Part shown: piece after piece, positions 1 through 8,168 of the stretch | Layout of the letters: every line of letters starts with the position of its first letter | Numbering within the stretch: position 1 is the first letter of the stretch | IMG/VR virus record: IMGVR_UViG_3300030328_001039 | Span: 1 to 64,000 of that record | Reading direction: 5' to 3' (one strand) | Length of the DNA: 64,000 bases | Source of the DNA: a virus | Translations under genes and position numbers: made by a program | The notes under the pieces: model-generated | What the model was told of the DNA's origin: nothing | The model's database searches: none | The model's input: the letters and a program-made list of their open reading frames with translations, nothing else

Positions 1-1542
1 GAGAACATCACACCTGAGAAACTACCTGAAGGCTTCATGGTTGTCGAACCTGCTGGCTCTCGTCTCTCTCACATCTATGCCCACTGCCGTGGTGTTGGCG
101 TTGCTTATGCTATCACTCCTTCAGTAACTGTGGGTGACCGCTGGGTTGAGGCTGCTGCTGGTTGGGTTGTCAGAGACAATGAGCACAAGTTTACTCCTAA
201 GCCGTATGCTCCTCATGCTTATCTTGATGACTTCTCTCGTGGACTCAAGGATGGTAACTTGTACTGGCGAAAGCAACAGGGCTGGTTCTCCACCTTCTTC
301 CATCAGTGGGTCAGTCTGCCATACAGCAAACCATCCGATGTGTCATACCTTGCTGGTATGTTCTGTGCTTGGTTACCTAAAGCCATGCTTGCTCTTGGAC
401 TTGGTGAGATGCGACACGCTCGTAGCCTCAAGACCAATGCTAATGCAGAACTGTTTGCTACAATGACTGCTTGTATTGGTAGCGATGTATGGAAGAAAAT
501 CAACAACACTCCTCACCTTGACTCTACTCGTGGTCACTACTATGCAGCGATAGGTCACATCGAAGTGGACTGGGCTGACTGTGCAAAGATGCTTCGCTTC
601 TTGAACAAGCACTATCGTAAGGGGTGGTCATCCTCATACGGTGGCCCGAAGTGGGGCGACTCTATGTTGATGGGTGCTGAGATATGTGATGCCATACAAG
701 CGTTCACTGCTCAACCTGATGCTACTACTCTTGGACAACTGATTGTAGTTGTGAACAAGGGTGAGAATGCAGTACACAACAATGGTTCACTGTTCAACAA
801 GTGGCTCAGCAAGTATGCTTTCGATGCTGGTACTGCTGGTTTCAATCCACGAAGAGACATGAATGCTATGGCCTCAGTCTTTGAGATGGCTCGTGAGTTC
901 CTTGACCCTGAACTTGAAGAGAGTCGTACTCAGTGGGAGAGTGCTTCTCCACCTGAGAATGACTGGGGTAGCCTACTAGATTATGTTGAGAAGAAAACTC
1001 CAGCCTACTGGCGTAAGACTCCTATTGCTTCAAGCAAGAATGTTCACGAGGCTCTTCGTAATGTCATGGAGATTCTACCAGTTGGGTGGAGACATGGTGA
1101 CAAAGGTAGCCATAACAACCCAATGAATAAGGACTTCATTATGTGTGGTGTATCTACTTGCCAGCAGTGTTCTAAGCATCTAACTTGGGCTGCTCACAAT
1201 CCTAACGAAGTGGCTCATACACAGTTGGTTGAACTCAAGTCACTGTTCGATGAGCACAGTGCTTCACTGATGATTGCCCCTCCTCCTGTTGATGTATGGT
1301 TGGTTGGCTCTCAAGGTGAGACTCGTACCAGTATCAAGGAGCAGATTGCTCTCATCAAAGCGAAAGAGTTCCTACCTACAGCGAAGGAGTTCAATGCTCT
1401 GTATGAAGCGATTGACCCTACTGACCCTGACACTCCTGAAATGATGCTGATACTGAACAAGTATCTAGCGAAGCAGGGTGATGGGCTAGAGGATTTCCTC
1501 AAGGCTATGACTGAGGATGAAGTAAAGGAAGTGAAAGAATGA
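1..1542 (+). CDS. Unrecognised protein, 5' end outside the window
   Basis: The frame is open from base 1 and no start is evident, so the gene begins upstream; the first in-window ATG (position 37) is probably internal. At least 513 residues are visible. I do not recognise the family. Visible features are a tryptophan- and glycine-rich middle part (around residues 190-230, including a GWSSSYGG stretch), a lone CxxxCxxC cluster near residue 390 (CGVSTCQQC) that could bind metal, and an acidic C-terminus. No signal peptide or membrane segment is visible in the part present. The stop overlaps the start of the PTP-like gene by 4 nt (ATGA), so the two are cotranscribed and probably translationally coupled. 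Its reading is confident; its function is unknown. Confidence 0.85.
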   Translation, partial: ENITPEKLPEGFMVVEPAGSRLSHIYAHCRGVGVAYAITPSVTVGDRWVEAAAGWVVRDNEHKFTPKPYAPHAYLDDFSRGLKDGNLYWRKQQGWFSTFFHQWVSLPYSKPSDVSYLAGMFCAWLPKAMLALGLGEMRHARSLKTNANAELFATMTACIGSDVWKKINNTPHLDSTRGHYYAAIGHIEVDWADCAKMLRFLNKHYRKGWSSSYGGPKWGDSMLMGAEICDAIQAFTAQPDATTLGQLIVVVNKGENAVHNNGSLFNKWLSKYAFDAGTAGFNPRRDMNAMASVFEMAREFLDPELEESRTQWESASPPENDWGSLLDYVEKKTPAYWRKTPIASSKNVHEALRNVMEILPVGWRHGDKGSHNNPMNKDFIMCGVSTCQQCSKHLTWAAHNPNEVAHTQLVELKSLFDEHSASLMIAPPPVDVWLVGSQGETRTSIKEQIALIKAKEFLPTAKEFNALYEAIDPTDPDTPEMMLILNKYLAKQGDGLEDFLKAMTEDEVKEVKE

Positions 1543-2741
1543 ATTGGATGAACAATAGTAAAGCAGGTTGTCACACTGGTAACCCAGTTGTGTTTGAGAT
1601 TGATGGTGTAGCGATACACGCTGGTGGTCACAGTCGTAATGGTGGCTGGCATCGTATGACTCCTATGCCTGACCTAGCGATTGGGCCAGCACAAGTAATG
1701 GAGAACTCTCGTGCTACTGTCGCACCTACTGGTTGGTCATGTCAAGGTTACATTGGTGGTGGTACACCACAGATTATCAGTATCGACTGGCCTGACTTCT
1801 CCATCCCTCAAGATGTTCACCGTGAGTTTTGGCTTGCACTTGTTGCTGACATAAAGGCTCAGGGTATCAAGACTGTATCTACTCAGTGTGTTGGTGGACA
1901 TGGTAGGACTGGTGTGCAGTTGTGTATTCTCGGCTACCTCATGGGCGATGATGGTTGTCTCAAGCAACCTGATGCTGCTTCTTTAATCGAGCATGTTCGT
2001 GACTTGTACTGCCACCATGCAGTCGAAGGTAAGTCACAACAGAAGTATGTTGCTGAAGTTCTACAGATACCTGAAGGTAAGTCTCTGTTTGCATCACTTG
2101 GTAACAACCGTGGTAACTTTACATTCTCAGATGAATCGAACATACCAAAGAAGAAGCAGAAGAAACCAAAGGCTGAGTATTGGGATGAAGTCGAGGATGA
2201 TGAAGGCGATGGATTCCCACCTTCATGGGAACTGTATTCTTGTGCAGTATGTACTAGCCATGAGTGGGTACACAAAGAAGATGGCGTACCTGAAGTGTGT
2301 GACAACTGTGGAGCACCTGAACTGATGCTTGCTACCGATGGTCTGTATGACATGGTAGATATATGTCCTAAGTGTGACAACACTGTATCACACTTTGGTA
2401 TGCACAGTGATGTATGTATTGTCTGTGCCGCTGAAGAGGATAAGGTCAAGACTCGTGATGGTATGGTTCAATGTAAGAAGTCTAAGAAGTTCTACCTACC
2501 TGAGTTCTTCAATGTAGACACATGGATTTCATATGATGCTGAGCGCAACGAGCGACTCAAGGCTAAGAAGAAAAAGAAAGGTAAGGGTAAGAGCAAAGGC
2601 AAGGACTACCCTGCTAAGAAGAAAAGCAAACTCGACAAGGAAATGGAAAGGCGTAAGGAGGAGGCTGCATCCATACAGGGGCTGGGTAAGTACGGCATGA
2701 CTGTAGAGGATGAGGACTGGCGAGACGACTTTACAGTTTGA
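1539..2741 (+). CDS. Protein tyrosine phosphatase-like protein with zinc ribbons
   Basis: 400 residues. The N-terminal half carries a full set of PTP landmarks: a WPDF loop at residues 84-87 (general acid Asp86), followed 31 residues later by the P-loop CVGGHGRTG (nucleophile Cys117, Arg123), the CX5R(S/T) signature of cysteine phosphatases. The Asp-to-Cys spacing is close to that of classical PTPs. The C-terminal half is a different module: paired CxxC motifs from about residue 235 to 300 (CAVC, CDNC, CPKC, CIVC) suggest two zinc ribbons, then a lysine-rich segment around residues 335-375 that could bind nucleic acid. The likely activity is dephosphorylation of a phosphoprotein or another phosphate ester; the substrate cannot be inferred. 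It is coupled to the unknown upstream gene by a 4-nt overlap. Confidence 0.7.
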   Translation: MNWMNNSKAGCHTGNPVVFEIDGVAIHAGGHSRNGGWHRMTPMPDLAIGPAQVMENSRATVAPTGWSCQGYIGGGTPQIISIDWPDFSIPQDVHREFWLALVADIKAQGIKTVSTQCVGGHGRTGVQLCILGYLMGDDGCLKQPDAASLIEHVRDLYCHHAVEGKSQQKYVAEVLQIPEGKSLFASLGNNRGNFTFSDESNIPKKKQKKPKAEYWDEVEDDEGDGFPPSWELYSCAVCTSHEWVHKEDGVPEVCDNCGAPELMLATDGLYDMVDICPKCDNTVSHFGMHSDVCIVCAAEEDKVKTRDGMVQCKKSKKFYLPEFFNVDTWISYDAERNERLKAKKKKKGKGKSKGKDYPAKKKSKLDKEMERRKEEAASIQGLGKYGMTVEDEDWRDDFTV

Positions 2742-2743
2742 TT

Positions 2744-2762
2744 GTTGATATATAAAGGAACA
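2744..2762 (+). promoter_or_regulatory. Archaeal promoter P1 (TATATAAA element)
   Basis: Copy of the 19-bp element GTTGATATATAAAGGAACA, with the TATA box TATATAAA at 2749-2756. It starts 3 nt after the stop of the phosphatase gene. The ATG at 2778 lies 22 nt past the last base of the box, where archaeal transcription normally starts, so the message should be leaderless. This spacing is also the reason for choosing 2778 as the start codon of the next gene. Confidence 0.85.
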
Positions 2763-2777
2763 TTGGAGATAGATAAC

Positions 2778-3185
2778 ATGGCAGAATATGGAGAAGCAAG
2801 ACTACAAGTTAGAACACAGTTCGATACTAACCGAATACACATTCAGGGTGTAGGTGAACCTACCGTGAATCGTAAGTATGGTATTGCATTGGAACTACGA
2901 GCACCACCTGAATTGACTGACTGGCTAAGCGAACAAGAACCTACACTGGCAAGTCCAGCAAGTGGCTCTTTGTTGTATGCACCTATGTCAGTCATATCAT
3001 ATGTAGAGCAAGAAGGTACAGTGCAGATACTCATTGAAGGTGAAGAACTGAATCACCCAAAGGGTGCTATGCTTGATGTAAAGGATGAATCAACAGCAGT
3101 GTCTACACTAATCACATTCGTAAAGAACACTAACTCAGGTCTTGTGCTTGAGAGTGGTGAAGTATTTTCAACAGAAGAGGAGTGA
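2778..3185 (+). CDS. Unrecognised 135-aa protein, first gene after P1
   Basis: 135 residues. The frame is open further upstream, but that part is the promoter element itself, so ATG 2778 at leaderless distance from the TATA box is preferred. The protein is mildly acidic, with no cysteines, no membrane segment and no motif I recognise; the alternation of short hydrophobic and polar runs suggests a small beta-rich protein. It is the promoter-proximal gene of a three-gene unit (2778-4114) and ends within the Shine-Dalgarno region of the next gene. Function unknown. Confidence 0.75.
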   Translation: MAEYGEARLQVRTQFDTNRIHIQGVGEPTVNRKYGIALELRAPPELTDWLSEQEPTLASPASGSLLYAPMSVISYVEQEGTVQILIEGEELNHPKGAMLDVKDESTAVSTLITFVKNTNSGLVLESGEVFSTEEE

Positions 3186-3190
3186 GTATA

Positions 3191-3802
3191 ATGGCACAGC
3201 CCAAGATTTATGCAGACATGGAGAAGAGATTACTCTCCTTGATTGAGACTATGGTAGATGCAGAAGGACTGCATGTGTTACCTGAAGAAGTAAGTTTCTA
3301 CTTACATACACGAAGGAAAGCATTATCCTCTTCTTCATGTAGAGCACAAGACACAGCAAGTAAACATCTAACATGGATTACATATCATCAAAACATAGTA
3401 CAGAACACTCCGTTTGTTGATGGTATTGCATGGGAGATATGTTACCAAGCACTAGCGTTGAAGTATGGTGTATCGGTTGATGCAATCAATTGTATTGACA
3501 TGGGTATATCAGCCGACCCAGCCAAGTCCGTAATTAAGATTAGAGGATTGAAGCCTATGCTTACATCAGAGAATAAGACTTCACCTGAGTTTGTTGCTTA
3601 TGCTAATGCTCATGCAGAAGAGTTCGGTTGGGATATTGCTGAACTCCATCCACCCGCACTAGCACTATCGCTAGAGGACATGAACCAGTTCGATGATTTG
3701 ATAGCAAGTGTGCTTTCGGACATGGGAGTAGAAGGCAACACGCCAACTTTCCTAGATGTTATGATGGGCGGAGACATAGGAGAAGATGTATTCCTCGCAT
3801 GA
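3191..3802 (+). CDS. Unrecognised 203-aa protein
   Basis: 203 residues from ATG 3191. An in-frame GTG at 3182 also exists, but the GAGG Shine-Dalgarno at 3177-3180 is 1 nt from that GTG and 10 nt from the ATG, so the ATG is preferred. The composition is that of a soluble, mostly helical protein; the segment around residues 50-100 is rich in aromatic and hydrophobic residues and the C-terminus is acidic. No catalytic motif is recognised. It is the second gene of the P1 unit. Confidence 0.7.
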   Translation: MAQPKIYADMEKRLLSLIETMVDAEGLHVLPEEVSFYLHTRRKALSSSSCRAQDTASKHLTWITYHQNIVQNTPFVDGIAWEICYQALALKYGVSVDAINCIDMGISADPAKSVIKIRGLKPMLTSENKTSPEFVAYANAHAEEFGWDIAELHPPALALSLEDMNQFDDLIASVLSDMGVEGNTPTFLDVMMGGDIGEDVFLA

Positions 3803-3835
3803 GAGAATTATGATAGTCGTTAGGAGAGTGAATGT

Positions 3836-4114
3836 ATGAGCGATAGCAATAAACTTGAGCGAAAGATAGCAGTGCTGGAGGGCATTATCAAAAATGTTTG
3901 TGACAATTATCCCTTTGAGCAGTGCAAATTATGCGAAGAGTTGTTCGACACAGATGAGTATTCCAATTGTCCTGACTGTCCTGAGTGCAGTGGTTGCACA
4001 GAAACAGTTGAGCAGTTGTATACCAATAGTGGCGGGGATATGTGGTGTAAGGAGTGTATAGAAATACAGCACGACATGGATGACCTCATGAGAGATTACA
4101 ATGAAAGTCGATGA
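3836..4114 (+). CDS. Small cysteine-rich putative zinc-binding protein
   Basis: 92 residues with nine cysteines (22, 30, 33, 45, 48, 51, 54, 71, 74) arranged mainly as CxxC pairs, enough for two zinc sites. An N-terminal helical stretch (residues 5-20) precedes the metal-binding part and an acidic helix follows it. An AGGAG Shine-Dalgarno lies 6 nt before the ATG. Family unknown. Proteins of this kind in viruses often bind nucleic acid or protein partners, but nothing here shows which. Confidence 0.75.
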   Translation: MSDSNKLERKIAVLEGIIKNVCDNYPFEQCKLCEELFDTDEYSNCPDCPECSGCTETVEQLYTNSGGDMWCKECIEIQHDMDDLMRDYNESR

Positions 4115-4122
4115 TTGGAGAA

Positions 4123-4141
4123 GTTGATATATAAAGCAACA
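4123..4141 (+). promoter_or_regulatory. Archaeal promoter P2 (TATATAAA element)
   Basis: Second copy of the 19-bp element, in the GCAACA variant; TATA box at 4128-4135. It sits 8 nt after the preceding stop. The predicted transcription start is near 4156-4158, leaving a leader of about 10-12 nt with AAAGGA before the 4168 gene, so this unit is not strictly leaderless. An ATG at 4155 (10-codon frame ending at 4187) lies at the leaderless position and might act as a leader peptide. Confidence 0.8.
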
Positions 4142-4167
4142 ATGAATGAAACAGATGAAGCAAAGGA

Positions 4168-4764
4168 ATGATGAACATGACAAATGAAACAGATGATGTG
4201 AAGATAGTTGGGCGAAGTGGAATACCTAAGCCTACTGAAATGACACTGCAAGAAGTGATGAAGAAGTTTGAATACGCTCAGCATAGGAGTTGGTCTAATG
4301 ACACTATGTACTACAGCCCTGCATCGAGTTGGATGAAGGGAGAATACTTGGCGTTTATGCACAATCCCACAGGGATTATTTTAGCACACCAGTCTAACAG
4401 ACATGGTAGCGGTACTGTAACTACATACAAACTAGATGGTACTATGACTAGCGATGCTGTATTCGGCGTGGCGGTTGCTAAGGGTAGTTTTGGAAAGATG
4501 ACTGAGAAGATGGATGAAGTAGACTCAGACAGGATGAACTGGGATGTGGTGCGTGTTAGACCTAAACCCATATTCAGTAGTTGCTACAGCACTATGTATA
4601 TCTTCGATGGTAGCAGCAGATATTACAACGGTGATTTGAGTATGATATTCGACAAAGTAGATGTGCTACAGAAGGGATGCAAGGTCATTAAGAGTAAGTA
4701 TTCAATTGAAGGTAAGATAACCAAATTAGAAAAGACAAACGATGTAAAGGAGATGATTGTATGA
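4168..4764 (+). CDS. Unrecognised 198-aa protein, first gene after P2
   Basis: 198 residues; ATG codons at 4168, 4171 and 4177 are all in frame, and 4177 has the best spacing (9 nt) from AAAGGA at 4162-4167, so the true N-terminus may be three residues shorter. No recognised motif. The protein looks like a soluble alpha/beta protein with a serine/tyrosine-rich central part and a basic C-terminal third. Its stop overlaps the next start by 4 nt (ATGA). Confidence 0.75.
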   Translation: MMNMTNETDDVKIVGRSGIPKPTEMTLQEVMKKFEYAQHRSWSNDTMYYSPASSWMKGEYLAFMHNPTGIILAHQSNRHGSGTVTTYKLDGTMTSDAVFGVAVAKGSFGKMTEKMDEVDSDRMNWDVVRVRPKPIFSSCYSTMYIFDGSSRYYNGDLSMIFDKVDVLQKGCKVIKSKYSIEGKITKLEKTNDVKEMIV

Positions 4765-6329
4765 GTGGAGAATGGAAAGGCTGGCAAAGTTGGGATAGAT
4801 ATGAGAAAGCAGGTATTGTAGAAAACGCTGTAGATTTCAGCGAAGAAGCGATTATCGTAGACCACGCTGTTGGGAGAACGAAGAAGGCTATTGGTAAGTG
4901 CTGGCCTATGGATGCAGCAGTTGCCTACACGCTGATGAAGGCTGGCCCTGATACTGGGCTGACATGGAGTGACATGGTGAACAACTACACTCGTGCTGCT
5001 GCTGTGATGATGACAGGTAAAGTTGGTTGGGGCACAGTACCTAAACCAAGTGTTGATACTTGCGGTCATGATGAAGTTACTGGCTACAAGCATTTCATGG
5101 GAACACCGACTCTGTATAGTGATGGTGACGGTGACGGTGATGGTGAACTCTACATACAAACTGGGTGGGGTTCAGATAATATCGGCAAATGGTTCACTGA
5201 AGTGGGTGACAAACTCAAGGAGTTAGGGCATGACCCAGTTGCATTATCAGAGAAGTATTCCGTTATTCGTATGTCTAAGAACTACCCAATTGCTCACTTT
5301 ACTATGGCGACAGATGAGTTCTTTTCTGAACTGATAGATGCTTTCCAAGACTTCTTCGGTGATGTGACTATTCGACCTGCTAGTAACGGCAGTACGATTT
5401 TCAGGGCAGTAAACCATACTTACGGTGAATGTAAGTGGGCTGATAAAGACAAGGAGTGCAGACACCACGATAGACCTACTGAAACCATGTGGGCTATGCG
5501 AAGGCAAATCAATAATGGTACTGGTTTCATTACTGCATGGAGTCGTGCTCCGTGTCATGGTGGCTGGAACAGTCATCAATGGGCTAAACCACAGCAAGAC
5601 ATGGTTGCTAAGAATGTAGTCTCATGGGATGAGATGCGTAGAGGAATGTCTCAGGCTGTACCTGAAGAAGATGTAATCAAATACATTCGTGAATCTTTGA
5701 CTCGTATGCTAAAGCGTAATGACAACATTGTTTCTAAGACTGGCAAGGGTAGGACTTCTCAGCACTCATGGTCTGACTGGAGTTGGCTTGCTGAAATGAC
5801 TGCTTATGTGAAGAACACTAGCAGCAAGAATCGTAAAGAGGGCGATGTTGAGAACGGTTGGAAATACACCAAGGTTCGTTCTCGTAAGTCCTTTGGTCAC
5901 GAGATTGCTGACTTCGTTTGGAAGCCAGTTGATGTTATCAAAGATTATGTGGTTGGGCGTAAAGAAGTAAGCGACTGGAATGCTTCAGGTATTATGACAA
6001 ACCTTCGCTTCTCTACCAAGCAGCAGTGTATCGACTTCATGGAGGCTATTTCCAATGCTCACCTTGATGGTGGCGGTCACTTTGCTAATCGTACTCACGA
6101 TGGACTAGAGAAGAATGACAATGGTGCATGGAGCATTCGCTCTATCGAAATCAATGTAGTCATGTATGGTCGTGTAGACCCTGAAGATTACTTATCCCCT
6201 CAAGAAGTTGTGGCTATGTGGCGACAAGGAGCACCTGCTGTACTTGCAGAGCACAAGCCTAACTTTGAGAAAACACCTTCTTACACTGTAAAACAAGCCC
6301 CACCTAAAGAAGAGGCGGCTGTTGAGTGA
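4761..6329 (+). CDS. Large unrecognised 522-aa protein
   Basis: 522 residues. The protein is tryptophan-rich throughout, with scattered His/Cys residues but no regular metal-binding spacing. At residues 121-128 a run of four Asp-Gly pairs is encoded by an in-frame hexanucleotide repeat (5121-5147); it resembles a calcium-binding loop only superficially. The C-terminal 20 residues are Pro/Glu/Lys-rich and look unstructured. Size and position resemble the unknown large protein at the left edge, but I see no clear sequence similarity between them. It is translationally coupled on both sides. Function unknown. Confidence 0.8.
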   Translation: MSGEWKGWQSWDRYEKAGIVENAVDFSEEAIIVDHAVGRTKKAIGKCWPMDAAVAYTLMKAGPDTGLTWSDMVNNYTRAAAVMMTGKVGWGTVPKPSVDTCGHDEVTGYKHFMGTPTLYSDGDGDGDGELYIQTGWGSDNIGKWFTEVGDKLKELGHDPVALSEKYSVIRMSKNYPIAHFTMATDEFFSELIDAFQDFFGDVTIRPASNGSTIFRAVNHTYGECKWADKDKECRHHDRPTETMWAMRRQINNGTGFITAWSRAPCHGGWNSHQWAKPQQDMVAKNVVSWDEMRRGMSQAVPEEDVIKYIRESLTRMLKRNDNIVSKTGKGRTSQHSWSDWSWLAEMTAYVKNTSSKNRKEGDVENGWKYTKVRSRKSFGHEIADFVWKPVDVIKDYVVGRKEVSDWNASGIMTNLRFSTKQQCIDFMEAISNAHLDGGGHFANRTHDGLEKNDNGAWSIRSIEINVVMYGRVDPEDYLSPQEVVAMWRQGAPAVLAEHKPNFEKTPSYTVKQAPPKEEAAVE

Positions 6330-6652
6330 TGAAAGAAGATAAAGAGAAGTACAGGAATGCCGAGTTGAAACCCTCTGCCATCACTCCTGATGGTATGTGG
6401 GTACTCCCTGATGGTCACAAGTGTGACCTCCGGCATGTTCAATTACAACTCCCTGATGGGAGGGGCGAGGAGTGGGTATTAGGTGTTATACTATCGGCAG
6501 AGGGAATCTACGAAGTATGCCCTGAGTGCCAGCAAGAACTCAAAGAAGGGATGGTTCTCATCATGGAGAAGCATCACTACTTGGTTGTGCGCTGCTGTGA
6601 CAAACTCCTACTGTATCAAAACCAAAAGATAAACCTAGACATATGGATGTGA
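6329..6652 (+). CDS. Small protein with a zinc-ribbon-like cysteine set
   Basis: 107 residues from ATG 6329, which shares its first base with the stop of the previous gene (TGATG). An in-frame GTG 3 nt upstream is less likely. Cysteines at CDLR, CPEC and the RCC near residue 91 could form one zinc site. The N-terminal half is charged and the C-terminal end is hydrophobic/aromatic. No known family recognised. Confidence 0.7.
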   Translation: MKEDKEKYRNAELKPSAITPDGMWVLPDGHKCDLRHVQLQLPDGRGEEWVLGVILSAEGIYEVCPECQQELKEGMVLIMEKHHYLVVRCCDKLLLYQNQKINLDIWM

Positions 6653-6656
6653 AATT

Positions 6657-7376
6657 ATGACAGAAGAATATGAACCTGAATTACAAGTATGGGCGTTAGA
6701 ACACTTTAACCAAATGGCTGAGAAGGCTGTATGGCGACCTGATGGAACTGGCTGTAGATACCGTAAGGTAGACGAGCAGACACTGCAACTTGAGCATAGG
6801 GTAGACCACCCTGACTCAGAAGCACATCACAATCGCATTACTGGATTGTTTGCCTCAGTTAATATCAACATGATAGACGATAGCCCAATGATTACCAGTG
6901 CTGCTTTATCAGCCGAGGATGCTTTCAGACAAGAAATGCAAGAGCGTCAAGCGGTTGCTGCTTCATGGACTACAGAGGATGGTACTAGATTAGCAGACTT
7001 ACCATTAGAGCAAGCCTATCCAGTTTTCATTGGTAATAGAGAAGTGCTCCTAGATAACGGAGAGACACACACAGTAGAAGATTGGGGAGTTGCTGTACCA
7101 ACTGATGAAGGTGATACAATCACAATGAATCCTGATGACTACAATTTACTTGCTGGTGACTCATTGTTCATGCGTTACCGTATAACAGATACTGATACTT
7201 ACATGATTGCTATGACTAGGCAGCAGATGTATGATGCTGCTGAGTCAGGAGAACTCGGCGCATTAGTAGGTGCTACTTGTCCTGATAGCGGAGACAAAGT
7301 TCCTCCGTGGATGTGGGGTACATACTGTGCTAGAGTATCAGAAGCAGACCTGTTCCTTGGAGATGAAGAAGAGTGA
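6657..7376 (+). CDS. Unrecognised acidic 239-aa protein
   Basis: 239 residues, strongly acidic with many Asp/Glu-rich turns and an EEE C-terminus. No membrane segment. A CPDSGDK...WMWGTYC region near the C-terminus contains two of its three cysteines. I recognise no domain. The gene lies in the P2 unit and its stop overlaps the next start by 4 nt (GTGA). Confidence 0.75.
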   Translation: MTEEYEPELQVWALEHFNQMAEKAVWRPDGTGCRYRKVDEQTLQLEHRVDHPDSEAHHNRITGLFASVNINMIDDSPMITSAALSAEDAFRQEMQERQAVAASWTTEDGTRLADLPLEQAYPVFIGNREVLLDNGETHTVEDWGVAVPTDEGDTITMNPDDYNLLAGDSLFMRYRITDTDTYMIAMTRQQMYDAAESGELGALVGATCPDSGDKVPPWMWGTYCARVSEADLFLGDEEE

Positions 7377-7558
7377 TTGGTGGCTACTGGCAGAACAAGC
7401 ATACCTTTCGTTTAGCAGAGATAGTTGCTGAACCTATCGCTGCTGTCTTTGAATTACGCTACCTAGAAAGTACAATAGAGAATCAACGATGGTGTGCTCG
7501 TGATTTACATAGGCACTGGGAATACATTGGTGATGAACCTATAGATGAAGAGGAATAG
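7373..7558 (+). CDS. Unrecognised 61-aa protein with GTG start
   Basis: 61 residues starting at a GTG that overlaps the preceding stop. Mostly helical in appearance (residues 10-50), acidic at the C-terminus. It is supported by the tight packing between two coding genes and by the absence of any alternative frame in the gap. No function can be proposed. Confidence 0.6.
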   Translation: MIGGYWQNKHTFRLAEIVAEPIAAVFELRYLESTIENQRWCARDLHRHWEYIGDEPIDEEE

Positions 7559-7560
7559 AC

Positions 7561-7821
7561 ATGACTGAGAAAGTAGTGTGGCAATCGAGTAGCCTTGAGG
7601 CTAAGTGGAAAGATGGTAGAGGCGATGTAAGGTTGGCTCATGTAAACTTCTACGGTAAAGACTGGATTGACCTACGCATTCTTCGTGATGGTAAACAGCA
7701 CACTAGACACGGAGTTCGCTTGTCTATAGAACAGGCAACTGAGATGCTACCACGACTCATAGAAGCAATTGAGAGTATCAAGGATGCACAAGAGCAAGCA
7801 GATAGAAAAGACGATTCTTGA
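7561..7821 (+). CDS. PC4-like (transcriptional coactivator p15) ssDNA-binding protein
   Basis: 86 residues. The core VNFYGKDWIDLRILRDGKQ followed by HGVRLSIEQ and an amphipathic helix matches the layout of the PC4/p15 fold: four beta strands with an IDIR-type strand, a conserved KGISL-type turn (here HGVRL), then one helix. PC4-family proteins bind single-stranded DNA as dimers and act in transcription, replication or repair; tailed phages carry related proteins. The tail after the helix is charged. It is the last gene of the P2 unit; its stop lies 2 nt before promoter P3. The assignment rests on motif layout only. Confidence 0.55.
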   Translation: MTEKVVWQSSSLEAKWKDGRGDVRLAHVNFYGKDWIDLRILRDGKQHTRHGVRLSIEQATEMLPRLIEAIESIKDAQEQADRKDDS

Positions 7822-7822
7822 A

Positions 7823-7841
7823 GTTGATATATAAAGCAACA
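7823..7841 (+). promoter_or_regulatory. Archaeal promoter P3 (TATATAAA element)
   Basis: Third copy (GCAACA variant), TATA box at 7828-7835, immediately after the stop of the PC4-like gene. ATG 7856 begins 21 nt after the box, so the message is predicted to be leaderless. Confidence 0.85.
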
Positions 7842-7855
7842 CTAAAGACCACTTC

Positions 7856-8083
7856 ATGGAAAGAGCAGCCAGTGTCAGCCATGTGGAATACGAAGTGATT
7901 GCATTACTTCGTGACAGCATAGACCTAGCATCACTGAAAGAAGTGATGGTTACTGATGATGTTACTGAGAAGCGTTGGTCTACTGGTGTAGCCAATGTTT
8001 GTGAGTTACTAGATAACATGTGTAACAGACGCATACATAAGTTGCCCAAGACACATACTGAATACAAAGAGAAGGTGAAGTAA
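7856..8083 (+). CDS. Small 75-aa protein, leaderless start after P3
   Basis: 75 residues, helical in appearance, basic at the C-terminal end. No Shine-Dalgarno is needed if the message is leaderless as promoter P3 predicts. The single cysteine pattern (CELL...CNRR) is not a zinc site. Unknown family; helix-rich small proteins at the head of viral operons are often DNA-binding regulators, but no helix-turn-helix is convincing here. Confidence 0.7.
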   Translation: MERAASVSHVEYEVIALLRDSIDLASLKEVMVTDDVTEKRWSTGVANVCELLDNMCNRRIHKLPKTHTEYKEKVK

Positions 8084-8164
8084 ATGGAGTTTGAAATAGG
8101 ACTGATAAGAATGACAGATGAACATAATGAAATGCCATACATTGGTGAGTTTATAGGTGAGTGA
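8084..8164 (+). CDS. Possible 26-aa small protein
   Basis: A 26-codon frame starting directly after the preceding TAA stop and ending inside the Shine-Dalgarno region of the next gene. It fills a gap that is otherwise empty in a genome with almost no spacers, which is the main support. The product would be acidic. It could equally be a non-coding leader that spaces the next gene. Confidence 0.35.
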   Translation: MEFEIGLIRMTDEHNEMPYIGEFIGE

Positions 8165-8168
8165 CAGC

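Noticed and set aside
2742-2777. Upstream extension of the 135-aa gene through the promoter
   Set aside because: The extra codons are the TATA element itself and precede the expected transcription start.
4142-4171. 9-codon upstream frame before the 4168 gene
   Set aside because: Its ATG lies upstream of the transcription start predicted from promoter P2, so it would not be on the mRNA.
4881-5150. EF-hand calcium site in the DGDGDGDG run
   Set aside because: Spacing of acidic residues and the missing flanking helices do not fit a true EF-hand.
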